The notes under the pieces were generated by a model, which made no database searches, was not told the DNA's origin, and was given only the letters and a program-made list of their open reading frames with translations. A program made the position numbers and the translations under genes. A DNA stretch of 64,000 nucleotides from an uncultured bacterium (GTDB lineage Bacteria > Planctomycetota > GCA-002687715): assembly GCA_902826835.1 (NCBI GenBank), contig CADEGH010000011.1, forward strand, positions 1 to 64,000, given 5' to 3'. Positions 41,626-49,575 of the stretch are shown one piece after another; the first letter of the stretch is position 1; each line of letters opens with the position of its first letter.

Positions 41626-43752
41626 TCACTCCCGGATGCCGACCTGATCCAGCATCCACGCGTAGACAAAGGCCTCGTCGCGCATCCGGTCGTAGCGACC
41701 CGAGGCTCCGCCATGCCCGGCCGGTTCCATCTTGATTTTCAGGTGGAGCGGATTGCGATCGGTTTTGAGTGACCGCAGCTTGGCCACATACTTCGCGGGT
41801 TCCCAATACATGACCTGCGAGTCGTTGAAGCTCGTGGTGACGAGGATGCTCGGGTAGTCCTTTTTCGCGAGATTGTCGTACGGGCTGTAGGAGAGCATCG
41901 TCTGGAAGGCGGGCTTCTCGTTCGGGTTACCCCACTCCAAGTACTCGCCCACGGTCAGCGGGAGGGTCGGATCCGTCATGGTGTTGATCACGTCCATGAA
42001 GGGCACGGCCGCGTGCACGGCTCGGAAGAGATCGGGCCGGAGATTGGTCGCCGCGCCGACGAGCAATCCCCCCGCACTGCCCCCTTCGATGAGGATTCGC
42101 TGACGGTCGGCCCAGCCCACCGCAGCGAGATGTTCGGCGGCATCGATGAAATCCGTGAAGGTGTTCATCTTGGCTTGGAGCTTGCCTTCGTCGTGCCAGG
42201 TCTCCCCCATTTCGTTGCCACCACGCACGTGCGCGATCGCGAAGACGACGCCCCGATCGAGCAGCGAGATTCGAGAACTCGAGAAAGTGGCCGGGATTCC
42301 GGATCCGTACGAGCCGTATCCGTAGAGCCAAAGCGGCGACTTTTCCTTCGAGTCGGCTCCCATGCGGTACACGAGCGAAATCGGAATTTTCTTTCCGTCT
42401 CGTGCGGGGGCCCAGAGGCGGAGAGTCCGGTACTTCGAGGAATCGAAGCCGCCCAAGACCGCCTGCTGCTTCAGGAGTTTGCGTTCCAGGGTGGCGAAGT
42501 CGTAGTCGAAGACACACGCGGGGGTCACCATCGACTGGTAACTGATTCGGTAGGTCGGGCTTTGGAAGTCGGGGGTCCCGGCTCCGAACGCGGCATAGAC
42601 ATCTTCCGGGAACGTGATTTCACGGAACTGTCCGGTCTTGAAGTCGAGAATGCGGAAGCGATCCCGGGCTTCGCTGGTCTCCGTCGAGACGGCGTAGTCC
42701 TGGAAGAGTTCGAATCGGCCGATCAACACCTCGCTCCGGTGGGGGATCAATTCCTCCCAATGCGCTTCCGAGGGAGTCTCCACCTTGGTGGAAACCACTC
42801 GAAAGTTCTTCGCGTTCCGGTTGGTCCGGATGTAGAGCCGACCGTGGCGGTGCTCCACGGTGTACTTGTGCCCTTTCTCGCGGGGTATCACCGGCTGGAA
42901 AGTGGCGTCGGGAGTGCTGGCCGCAAGCAACCGGGTCTCCCAGGTGTCCGAACTCGTCGAAACCACTTGGAGATACTGCTTGTCTTTGGTGCGCGTGAGG
43001 CGGATCGCGAACAGCTCGTCTTTCTCTTCGAAGATCAGCTCCGGCTCTCCGTCGATTGCCCGGCGCCAGAGTTGGTGGGAGCGCTTCGTGACCGCGTCTT
43101 CGGTCACATAGAAGAGAGTCCGGTGGTCGGCGGCCCATTGCACCGCGGTGACCCGATCGGCCAGCCCCGCTCGCACTTCGCCACTGCTCAAGTCCTTGAG
43201 GTGCAGGCGGTACTGACGGAAGCCAGATTCGTCGGTGGAAAACGCCAGCCAGCGATCGTCGTCGCTGACCTCGCGCGCGCCGATGCCCAAGTACCTTTTC
43301 CCCGCCGCCATTTGGTTTTGATCCAGCAACACGACTTCGGTCGCGGACTCATCCCACTGACCATCGGCGGTTGCGCGTTTACGGCAATACAGCGGGTACT
43401 GCTTCCCCTCGACGGTCCGGGAGTAGGAGAACCACTGGCCGTCGCGGACGGGCACACTCAGATCGGTCTGCTGCACACGCGCCAGCATCTCGATGTAGAG
43501 CTTGTCCCGAAACCCCGCCTGACCTTCGGTCATCGCCTGCGTGTAGGCGTTTTCCGTCTCCAGGTACTGGACGACCTCGGGAGAGGTTTTCTCCCGGAGC
43601 CAGTAATAGGGGTCGACGAGCTTGATGCCGTGGAACTCGCACTGGTGCTCCCTCACGGCTGCCACCGGAGGTGCAGCGGCTTGCGACTGCAAGGGCGGGG
43701 TCGACAAGCCGATGGTCCAAGCGACGAACCAGAGGAAGCGGGCACGAGTCAT
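41626..43752 (-). CDS. oligopeptidase B-like S9A peptidase, exported
   Basis: The protein has 708 residues and a signal peptide (about 1-26). Residues 30-420 form the propeller that gates substrate (HGIKLVDPYYWLREK, YTVEHRHGRLYIRTNRN). Residues 425-705 form the alpha/beta hydrolase domain with GGSAGG (Ser about 559), FNDSQV (Asp about 644) and PAGHGG (His about 680). HVRGGNEMGETWHDEGKL is the S9A signature. The catalytic triad is complete. Oligopeptidase B cuts after Arg or Lys in short peptides. The signal peptide suggests a periplasmic location, unlike the cytoplasmic E. coli enzyme. Confidence 0.93.
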   Translation of the reverse strand: MTRARFLWFVAWTIGLSTPPLQSQAAAPPVAAVREHQCEFHGIKLVDPYYWLREKTSPEVVQYLETENAYTQAMTEGQAGFRDKLYIEMLARVQQTDLSVPVRDGQWFSYSRTVEGKQYPLYCRKRATADGQWDESATEVVLLDQNQMAAGKRYLGIGAREVSDDDRWLAFSTDESGFRQYRLHLKDLSSGEVRAGLADRVTAVQWAADHRTLFYVTEDAVTKRSHQLWRRAIDGEPELIFEEKDELFAIRLTRTKDKQYLQVVSTSSDTWETRLLAASTPDATFQPVIPREKGHKYTVEHRHGRLYIRTNRNAKNFRVVSTKVETPSEAHWEELIPHRSEVLIGRFELFQDYAVSTETSEARDRFRILDFKTGQFREITFPEDVYAAFGAGTPDFQSPTYRISYQSMVTPACVFDYDFATLERKLLKQQAVLGGFDSSKYRTLRLWAPARDGKKIPISLVYRMGADSKEKSPLWLYGYGSYGSGIPATFSSSRISLLDRGVVFAIAHVRGGNEMGETWHDEGKLQAKMNTFTDFIDAAEHLAAVGWADRQRILIEGGSAGGLLVGAATNLRPDLFRAVHAAVPFMDVINTMTDPTLPLTVGEYLEWGNPNEKPAFQTMLSYSPYDNLAKKDYPSILVTTSFNDSQVMYWEPAKYVAKLRSLKTDRNPLHLKIKMEPAGHGGASGRYDRMRDEAFVYAWMLDQVGIRE

Positions 43753-43840
43753 GGCGTTCTCCGTGGGCGAAGGTCACTGCGGACGCGATTGCACACCGGT
43801 GAGAGTCTCTCGCGGCGAGCCGCCGAGACAATCCGATTCG

Positions 43841-45058
43841 TCACGCGATGAAGGCGGACGGCCCCGAGCGGTGATGCCAGTGTTCGAAACGGGCGCGGAC
43901 CACCGCCGCGTTCGTGAACACCCGAGCTTGAGCGGCCAACTCGACGGCTCGCACGAAATGCTCGCGCGAACGCCGGGTTTCGGCGTGGTTCGCGAGCATG
44001 GCGTTCGGCTGGAGTCCATCGAGCCAGGCGAGGAACGCGAGCCCGGCTTTGTAGTGGACAGTCGGCGCGGCAAAGAGATGACGGCCCAATTCTTCGCAGG
44101 GGTCCATGATCTCGAAGAAGGTCGTACGATCGCCCCGAGCCAGGGCCTGCAGGGCGACCGAGGCGGGAGCGGCAATCGCGTCGAACACCCCGAGCAGCGC
44201 ATGGCTGAACGGGCCGAGCGGCAGCGGACGACCATCCAATTCACCGCTGCGCTCGGCGGCTCCGGTTCCGGCGATCAGCTCGGCAAAATGATGGTCGTCA
44301 CCGGTGAGAATCACCTGGTCCCGCGGCAAGAGCGCGGCGCGGGTCCGCACTTCGTGTTCGTGGTCGAGTAGCGAGAGCTTGGCGCCACGGTAGACGTCGG
44401 AGAAGCGCTCGAGAATGCGATCGAACGAGCCGGCCGGGAAGTACCCCTCGAGTTCGGGATGAAACATCACCCCCAGCCAGTGCAGGAGCAGGGGCCCGCC
44501 GGCCCGCATCGCGATGTCGCCGTAGACCTCCACATAGTCATCCGCGGTGGCCCCGGTTCGGGTCAGCCACAACATCGGCAACACGATGGGAAGGCCCCCG
44601 GCGCGGCGAATGAAGGTGATTTGTTCGCTGACCGCCGTCACGAGATCGGACTTGGAGCGCGGGGCGTCGGCATGATCAACCCCGGCCCCGGCCACAAATC
44701 CGTGCGGGAGTTTCAGGGATCCCGTGAGCTCGATGAGCCGCGACGCCACCGGCCAGCCGACCTCGAAACGCTGGGCCGTGTCCATGGCTTCGGCGATTCC
44801 GAATCCGAGCCCGGCCAACCTGGTGCGCAGGGCCATGGTTGTCGACCAGTCAATGGCGTTTGCGAACTCCGCGGGAAGGCCGGGGTGGTCGGGGCTGTGG
44901 TCGACTTGGGCGTAATTGGAGGCGAACGCCAAGTGTGCCGCCGCATAGACGCGGCGGACCGGGGAAGCCGGTGGCCTTTGGGCGATGCGGTAGCGGTCGA
45001 GCGCCCCGTCGTCGATCAGGATCCTGCGGCCGTCCGGGAGCGGAAGCTCGACTTGCAT
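43841..45058 (-). CDS. DUF993 (dihydrodipicolinate synthase-like) protein
   Basis: The protein has 405 residues. The segments RRVYAAAHLAF, AIDWSTTMALRTRLAGLGFGIAEAMDTAQR and VDHADAP match DUF993, a family with the fold of dihydrodipicolinate synthase (class I aldolase/lyase TIM barrel). KLPHGFVAGAGVDH and GAKLSLLDHEHEV probably include the active-site region; I could not identify a Schiff-base Lys with confidence. It is the last gene of a minus-strand operon, 9 bases after the NRAMP-like transporter gene, so the lyase may act on what the transporter brings in or on the product of the flavoenzyme. Confidence 0.8.
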   Translation of the reverse strand: MQVELPLPDGRRILIDDGALDRYRIAQRPPASPVRRVYAAAHLAFASNYAQVDHSPDHPGLPAEFANAIDWSTTMALRTRLAGLGFGIAEAMDTAQRFEVGWPVASRLIELTGSLKLPHGFVAGAGVDHADAPRSKSDLVTAVSEQITFIRRAGGLPIVLPMLWLTRTGATADDYVEVYGDIAMRAGGPLLLHWLGVMFHPELEGYFPAGSFDRILERFSDVYRGAKLSLLDHEHEVRTRAALLPRDQVILTGDDHHFAELIAGTGAAERSGELDGRPLPLGPFSHALLGVFDAIAAPASVALQALARGDRTTFFEIMDPCEELGRHLFAAPTVHYKAGLAFLAWLDGLQPNAMLANHAETRRSREHFVRAVELAAQARVFTNAAVVRARFEHWHHRSGPSAFIA

Positions 45059-45067
45059 CGGCGGGAC

Positions 45068-46474
45068 CTACTTCGAAAGCCCGATCAAGGTGGTCGCAAA
45101 GGCCACGACGAGGAACAGGGTGATGGCCACCATGGCCGAGATCACAAGCCGGCCGGAGAGGCCCCGCGGCCGATGCGCTCCGAGGTAGTCCTTGGCGGTG
45201 TGGAGTCGGATGATCCCGACGTAGGCCAAAGGAAGTAGCAGGCCGCAGACGATGTTCGTCGGCACGGCAATCCACAGCAGGTTCTTCCAGACGATCGGAC
45301 CGAGCACGCCGACCGCGGGCAAGAGCGTGCCCATGCGCCACGTTCGGCTGCCAAACGCGGCGCCGGTAATCTCCATCACCACGAAGCCCGAACACACCAT
45401 GTGCAGCGTAACCGTCGACAGTGCCATGCCGATCAGCCCGAGATCGAACACGATGCGCCCCTGAGCATCACCCAAGACCGACCCGATCGCCCGCGCGGCC
45501 TCGACCGGCGCGAGCTGGGTCGCCGCTCCCAATTCGGGCCGCCACGGAATGGTCTGCGCGGTGGCGATGATCACGAAGCTCGTGGCCAGGGTGTACGGCA
45601 CGAGCATGCCCATTCCCAAATCGAAGCGTGCCAGGCGGCGGTGGTGCACTCCCCAACCCCGGGCGATCAGGGAATAGGGATAGAGGAAAACCATGTTGAT
45701 CCCGACGCAGGCCGCAAGGCCGCTCACCGCCAGCGTCCAGCCGGAGACGCCACCGCGGGGAGCCGGAATGCCCGGGACAAATCCGCGCAACACCGCCCCC
45801 CAATCCGTGTTCGCCGCTCCCGCCACGACGACGATGCCGAACGAAACCACAATGCCGATGATGAGCCACTTCATCGCCCGTTCGTAGATCCGCACCGCCC
45901 GCTCCGAACGCCCGTAGAGGAGCGACATGGCGATCGCGATCGCCAAGAGCGGCAAGACGGCCAAGGCGGGTTCGAGCTTCACTCCAGCCACGGCTCCCAG
46001 ATCCGAGAGCGCCGCTCCGGCCAACGCGTACTGCGGAAAATGCCAGATGATGGACGCCAGCAGCGCGCCGCCCGCCCATACGTAGGCAAAGCCGGGTCCG
46101 GCAAAGCGGCGCATCGCGGCATAGGGTCGCAGGCCGGTGGAGAGGGTCTGATGGGCCAACGCCGCCATCATGACGACCCCGAGCAGCATCCCGAACGGCG
46201 CCACCCAGAGCAGCTCGAAGCCGAAGATCCGACCGGCAAAGACGGCCGACATCGCGGTGCCCCCGCCGAGGGTCATCGCACTTTGGAGATATCCGGGTCC
46301 GCCCCGCTTCAAGAATTGCCACCAGCGGATCGGCGCCGGGGCCGAGTCGAGGGCCGCCAATGCGGCGCTCTCGGCACGGAGCTTCGCTTCGTCCACGGCG
46401 CCACCGAGTCTCAAGCTCGCGCGCAAGTCCGCAAGATCGCCAGCCTGGTTGTGGGCCTCGACGTCAGGGGTCAT
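45068..46474 (-). CDS. NRAMP-like transporter lacking the canonical metal motifs
   Basis: The protein has 468 residues from an ATG that overlaps the upstream stop (ATGA). About 11 hydrophobic segments follow a 60-residue hydrophilic N-terminus. GPGYLQSAMTLGGGTAMSAVFAG occupies the place of NRAMP helix 1, where the metal ligands are in DPGN, and here reads LGGGT. NMVFLYPYSLIARGWG occupies the place of helix 6, usually MPHN. The overall fold resembles SLC11/NRAMP, but the substrate is unlikely to be Mn2+ or Fe2+. Neighbours are an OYE-family flavoenzyme and a DUF993 lyase-like protein, which suggests an organic substrate. Confidence 0.78.
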   Translation of the reverse strand: MTPDVEAHNQAGDLADLRASLRLGGAVDEAKLRAESAALAALDSAPAPIRWWQFLKRGGPGYLQSAMTLGGGTAMSAVFAGRIFGFELLWVAPFGMLLGVVMMAALAHQTLSTGLRPYAAMRRFAGPGFAYVWAGGALLASIIWHFPQYALAGAALSDLGAVAGVKLEPALAVLPLLAIAIAMSLLYGRSERAVRIYERAMKWLIIGIVVSFGIVVVAGAANTDWGAVLRGFVPGIPAPRGGVSGWTLAVSGLAACVGINMVFLYPYSLIARGWGVHHRRLARFDLGMGMLVPYTLATSFVIIATAQTIPWRPELGAATQLAPVEAARAIGSVLGDAQGRIVFDLGLIGMALSTVTLHMVCSGFVVMEITGAAFGSRTWRMGTLLPAVGVLGPIVWKNLLWIAVPTNIVCGLLLPLAYVGIIRLHTAKDYLGAHRPRGLSGRLVISAMVAITLFLVVAFATTLIGLSK

Positions 46475-47898
46475 GAGCGGGGCACCGTTTTCTTGGCCTT
46501 GAGAATTTCTGCCTCGGGCCGCTCGCGATAATCCGGGTCGAGTGGATAGCAGCCACTCGCGAGACCCAACCGGGGTGCGGTGGTGCAGTCGCTGAAGGTC
46601 CGACACACTTGCTTCCGCGCCATGGGCTTTCCTCTGAGCACGTCGAGAGGGAGCTCCGGATAGGAGAGGACCATCCGGCCGATGCCGACCAGATCGACGC
46701 CACCGCGGCGGATTTCAGCCTGCGCAACCGCGGGCAGCCATTCCATGAGGTAGGTGTAACCGGTGCCGACCACCACCGCGTCAGGCACGCAGGCTTTGGC
46801 CGCCCGAGTCGCCTCGAAGTGACGTTCGACGAATACGAGTGGGTCGGCAAACGGCAGGTAGCCGTCGCTCGGTGGATAGGCCGCGGGCCGCTGCAAGTGC
46901 GGGCAAGTGTACGGACTCCCCAGCGTGATGTTGAACAGTCGGACTCCCGCGGCCCGCAGTTGCCGGAGGAGTTGCAGGGGCTCCTCCAGCGCGATCCGCG
47001 AAGCGTCCTTGGGATCGACGCCCAATCCGTGCTCCCAGGTAAGTGCCACCGGCCGGCCGATTCGCGACCGCGGATCCGGTGCGTGGGGAACGACATCCGC
47101 GAGCGAGATGCGCACTCCGATCGCGAGGCGGGGACACTCCGCCTTCACGGCTTCCACCAACTCGAGGAGAAAGCGCGAGCGGCCGGCCAGATCCCCGCCG
47201 TATTTCCCCGGTCGCGCTCGGGCCCCGAGTAATTCATGCACGAGGTAGCCGTGGCACGCCTTCAGATCGACGAAGTCGAATCCCGCCCGCTCCGCGAGCC
47301 GGGCCGCCCGAACAAAATCATCCCGCAGCGCTTCGAGGGCGGAGTCGGTGATCAGCTCCTGACGGTCTGCGCCGGGCACTCTCGCGTCCAGCCATTGGTC
47401 GTGGGTGGCGAGCAGCGGATGCGGCGTCCCGTCCGGCCGCGCCCAGCGTCCGGAATGGGTGAGCTGGAGGCCAGTCGGTGCGTAGCTCTCGGCGAGCCCC
47501 TGTTCCTTCCAGCCCTGAGTGATCGCGCCGCGCAGCTTCGCGAGATCAGCCAGGACGTCCCCATCATGCAAGTAGAGCTGATTCGGGTTTGCCCGCCCTT
47601 CGGCGCGCACCGCGAAGGCCTCACCGCCCCAAATGAGCCCGGCCCCACTCTGGCCGAACCGTCGCCAGCGGCGGAGCGTGAGATCACTGGGAGATCCACT
47701 CCGAGTTCCGTCCCAGCCCTCCATGGGGTGGATCGCAAACCGATTGGGGATCGTCAGGCCAAGAATCGCCAGCGGCTTCCCGAGTGGGCCGTCCTGCCCG
47801 AGGATCGGGTCATCCAACGTGATGGAAAGCGCAAGGGTCTCGAGATGCGCTCGAAACGCCGCGACGTCTTTGAAGGATCCCGGAGTCCGAAAGTTCAT
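46471..47898 (-). CDS. NADH:flavin oxidoreductase (Old Yellow Enzyme family)
   Basis: The protein has 475 residues. The FMN-binding TIM barrel shows IPNRFAIHPMEGWDGT, GLIWGGEAFAV, LQLTHSGRWARP (catalytic His) and DFVDLKACHGYLVHELL, then KYGGDLAGRSRF. The C-terminal part has CRTFSDC and ASGCYPLD, a partly preserved version of the four-cysteine iron-sulfur motif of 2,4-dienoyl-CoA-reductase-like members, with one expected ligand missing. It is an ene-reductase-like flavoenzyme of unknown substrate. It leads a three-gene operon with the NRAMP-like transporter and the DUF993 protein. Confidence 0.93.
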   Translation of the reverse strand: MNFRTPGSFKDVAAFRAHLETLALSITLDDPILGQDGPLGKPLAILGLTIPNRFAIHPMEGWDGTRSGSPSDLTLRRWRRFGQSGAGLIWGGEAFAVRAEGRANPNQLYLHDGDVLADLAKLRGAITQGWKEQGLAESYAPTGLQLTHSGRWARPDGTPHPLLATHDQWLDARVPGADRQELITDSALEALRDDFVRAARLAERAGFDFVDLKACHGYLVHELLGARARPGKYGGDLAGRSRFLLELVEAVKAECPRLAIGVRISLADVVPHAPDPRSRIGRPVALTWEHGLGVDPKDASRIALEEPLQLLRQLRAAGVRLFNITLGSPYTCPHLQRPAAYPPSDGYLPFADPLVFVERHFEATRAAKACVPDAVVVGTGYTYLMEWLPAVAQAEIRRGGVDLVGIGRMVLSYPELPLDVLRGKPMARKQVCRTFSDCTTAPRLGLASGCYPLDPDYRERPEAEILKAKKTVPRS

Positions 47899-48024
47899 GC
47901 GGAGTTGCGGTCAGCCCGGGTCGAGTTGGAAGTGCGCACGCAGCGCGCCCCCCGAACTGCCCAACAATCCAGTCTGCTTCAACCGGACGGCCGGAGTGTA
48001 CCAGACAACCTTGCGGCGCAGGCC

Positions 48025-48074
48025 TCGCAAGAACCACCGGTGGCCGCATCAAGACCAGCCGCACGAGCGATGGT
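48025..48074 (+). mobile_element. decayed IS21-type end scar upstream of the OYE gene
   Basis: CAAGAACCACCGGTGGCCGC followed by ATCAAGACCAGCCGCACGAGCG aligns with 35084-35130 (CAAAACCAGCCCCCTGTGG through AATCAAAACCAGCCACTCGAGCG) with several substitutions and short gaps. The outer tip is not clear, so this is an older or weaker copy. Confidence 0.4.
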
Positions 48075-48123
48075 GGGGGGCTTGGCGGCTCAGTGGTCGA
48101 GGTTGGGCGGCAGCCAATGCAAT

Positions 48124-48708
48124 CTACAGGAGGCTGCTCCAGAACTCGATGAAGGGAAGCGAGTCGGGCCAAGGACGACCCCCGGGAAGCTGGAATTCGT
48201 GGCGCAAGTAGTCCTCGAGATCGAAGCCGTAGTAAATGAGGTCTGTCTGGTGCACGGAGAACACCGGGTTGCCCGCTCGATGGGGGGCGGATGGCAGCAT
48301 TCGATGCGCGAACACCGGAATGAGCCTGGGCGCCGCATCGATGAAGCGGGCCGCAATCTCCTTTGCCAACGTCAGCGAGTGTGGCCGCGCGCCCCACTCG
48401 GACGGCCAGAATTCGTTGTGCTCTACGTCGAACAGGATCCCGTCCTTGGGGCCGTCCATCCATGGCCCGGGTGAGCCGTCGAGACCGGCTCGCCAATTTG
48501 GAAGTCCGTCGCTCGTCGGGAGCGCGGTCTGCAAGAACTCCCGGAGGTCGGGTGGAAATCTGAATCCGTACGTCTGCTCGACCTGCCCGACCTCCTCGTC
48601 CGTGAGCCCCGACTCGAACGCGACAAGCAGCGGCCTCGTCTTGGGCGTGACGATCCCACGGTAGTACTCAGCGCCGGTCAACTCCCGAACCAGCTTCGTC
48701 CAGTTCAT
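48124..48708 (-). CDS. SMI1/KNR4 (SUKH) family protein
   Basis: The protein has 194 residues from the ATG at 48708, preceded by AAGGAC. The N-terminal GLTDEEVGQVEQTYGFRFPPDLREFLQTALPT is the SUKH hallmark (E-x-x-x-G-x-x-LP-x-x-F). Later parts include FGFRFP-type strands and HQTDLIYYGFDLEDYLRHEF. SUKH proteins often neutralise nuclease or deaminase toxins of contact systems. No toxin gene adjoins it, so it may be an orphan immunity gene. Confidence 0.85.
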   Translation of the reverse strand: MNWTKLVRELTGAEYYRGIVTPKTRPLLVAFESGLTDEEVGQVEQTYGFRFPPDLREFLQTALPTSDGLPNWRAGLDGSPGPWMDGPKDGILFDVEHNEFWPSEWGARPHSLTLAKEIAARFIDAAPRLIPVFAHRMLPSAPHRAGNPVFSVHQTDLIYYGFDLEDYLRHEFQLPGGRPWPDSLPFIEFWSSLL

Positions 48709-48961
48709 GATTCTGTCCTTGGGGCCGGGGAGGTCCGGGCGCCCCCGTATGGTGCTCATCGTTGCTTCGCAGGTGAGGCCGCTCAGACTATCGATGCGAT
48801 TCACAAGCATGTCTGCCCAACAACCAGCGTCAACTACGGCAAAGCGCAGTCGGCTCTCGCGCCCCTCGCGTCGGGGCCCCCTCGGGGTGAGAGCACGGCG
48901 GCTACGGACGAAGAGGACACGAGGGTGAAATCCGAGGGTCAGTGAGACGCTTCGAGCCTGC
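48709..48961. other. intergenic stretch without recognised gene
   Basis: It should contain the SUKH promoter. A GTTGGGC/GCCCAAC heptamer at 48815-48821 was examined as an attC end but has no partner. Confidence 0.3.
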
Positions 48962-49282
48962 CTACTCGTGGTCCTGGAAGATGTCTTCGATATCCCGTGC
49001 GCCATGGAGAACGCGGAGGTCCTCGATGCCTCCGTCGATCGACCGGCAAAAGACGAGGTAGTCCTCGAAGCCCTTGAGCAACCTCGACCGCACCCCCGCG
49101 AGTGCGGGCTACTCGAATTTGCGCGGTCGTCCAGCTCCGGGCATTTTCAGGAGCGCCTGAACGGAATTTTCAACTGTATCCATGAAGCGAGAAGCGGCCG
49201 AAAGGCTGCCCTTGGCGATGTAGACGGCGGCCTCGACTACGATCTGCTCAGCGAGGCGATGTTAGACGCCCCGATCTCTCAT
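48962..49282 (-). pseudogene. parE: ParE-family toxin pseudogene
   Basis: One reading frame from ATG (49282) to TAG (48962) spans 107 codons with two internal stops, TAA at 49262-49264 and TAG at 49109-49111. Between and after them the sequence is clearly ParE-like: EAAVYIAKGSLSAASRFMD, then QALLKMPGAGRPRKFE, then PALAGVRSRLLKGFEDYLVF and GIEDLRVLHGARDIEDIF. The second stop replaces a residue between KFE and PALAG, consistent with one base change. Frame and spacing are otherwise preserved, so inactivation may be recent. Confidence 0.78.
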
Positions 49283-49506
49283 GCGTCCGTTCGACCGGGC
49301 TTCGTTCGCCCACGCTCCAAGGCACGCACGCGAACCTGATCCACCAGTTGAGCCCACACCTCGGGCGTCATCTCGCGCAAAGGCGAGGGGGCCACGGCAG
49401 AGTGGTCTATATGCGATGCCTCGTGAGTCTCGCGCCTCGAGACCGTTTGGCCCCCTCCTGTCACCCGGCGGCTTCCGAATGCCCAGTGACGCGGTCGGTC
49501 GGACAC
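49279..49506 (-). CDS. possible antitoxin remnant preceding the ParE pseudogene
   Basis: The frame has 75 residues and its stop overlaps the ParE-like ATG (ATGA), as in toxin-antitoxin pairs. Only the last 30 residues (MTPEVWAQLVDQVRVRALE and a basic tail) look like coding sequence. No antitoxin family could be named. Confidence 0.3.
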   Translation of the reverse strand: MSDRPRHWAFGSRRVTGGGQTVSRRETHEASHIDHSAVAPSPLREMTPEVWAQLVDQVRVRALERGRTKPGRTDA

Positions 49507-49575
49507 ACACTTCCAGCAGTGAGGCGTGAGCCAATCGGCCCGGTTTCGGAATCGAGTGTCCCGAGGCCGCCCCTC

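Noticed and set aside
48102..48821. GTTGGGC heptamers on both sides of the SUKH gene (48102-48108 and 48815-48821), suggestive of a cassette
   Set aside because: Neither has a matching second box with complementary arms. The downstream candidate pair (GCCCAAC ... GTTGTCT) has two mismatches and no arm similarity.
49261..49267. GTTAGAC, a perfect attC 3' box
   Set aside because: No RYYYAAC partner with complementary arms lies within 60-150 bases, and the bases belong to the ParE pseudogene frame (its TAA stop).
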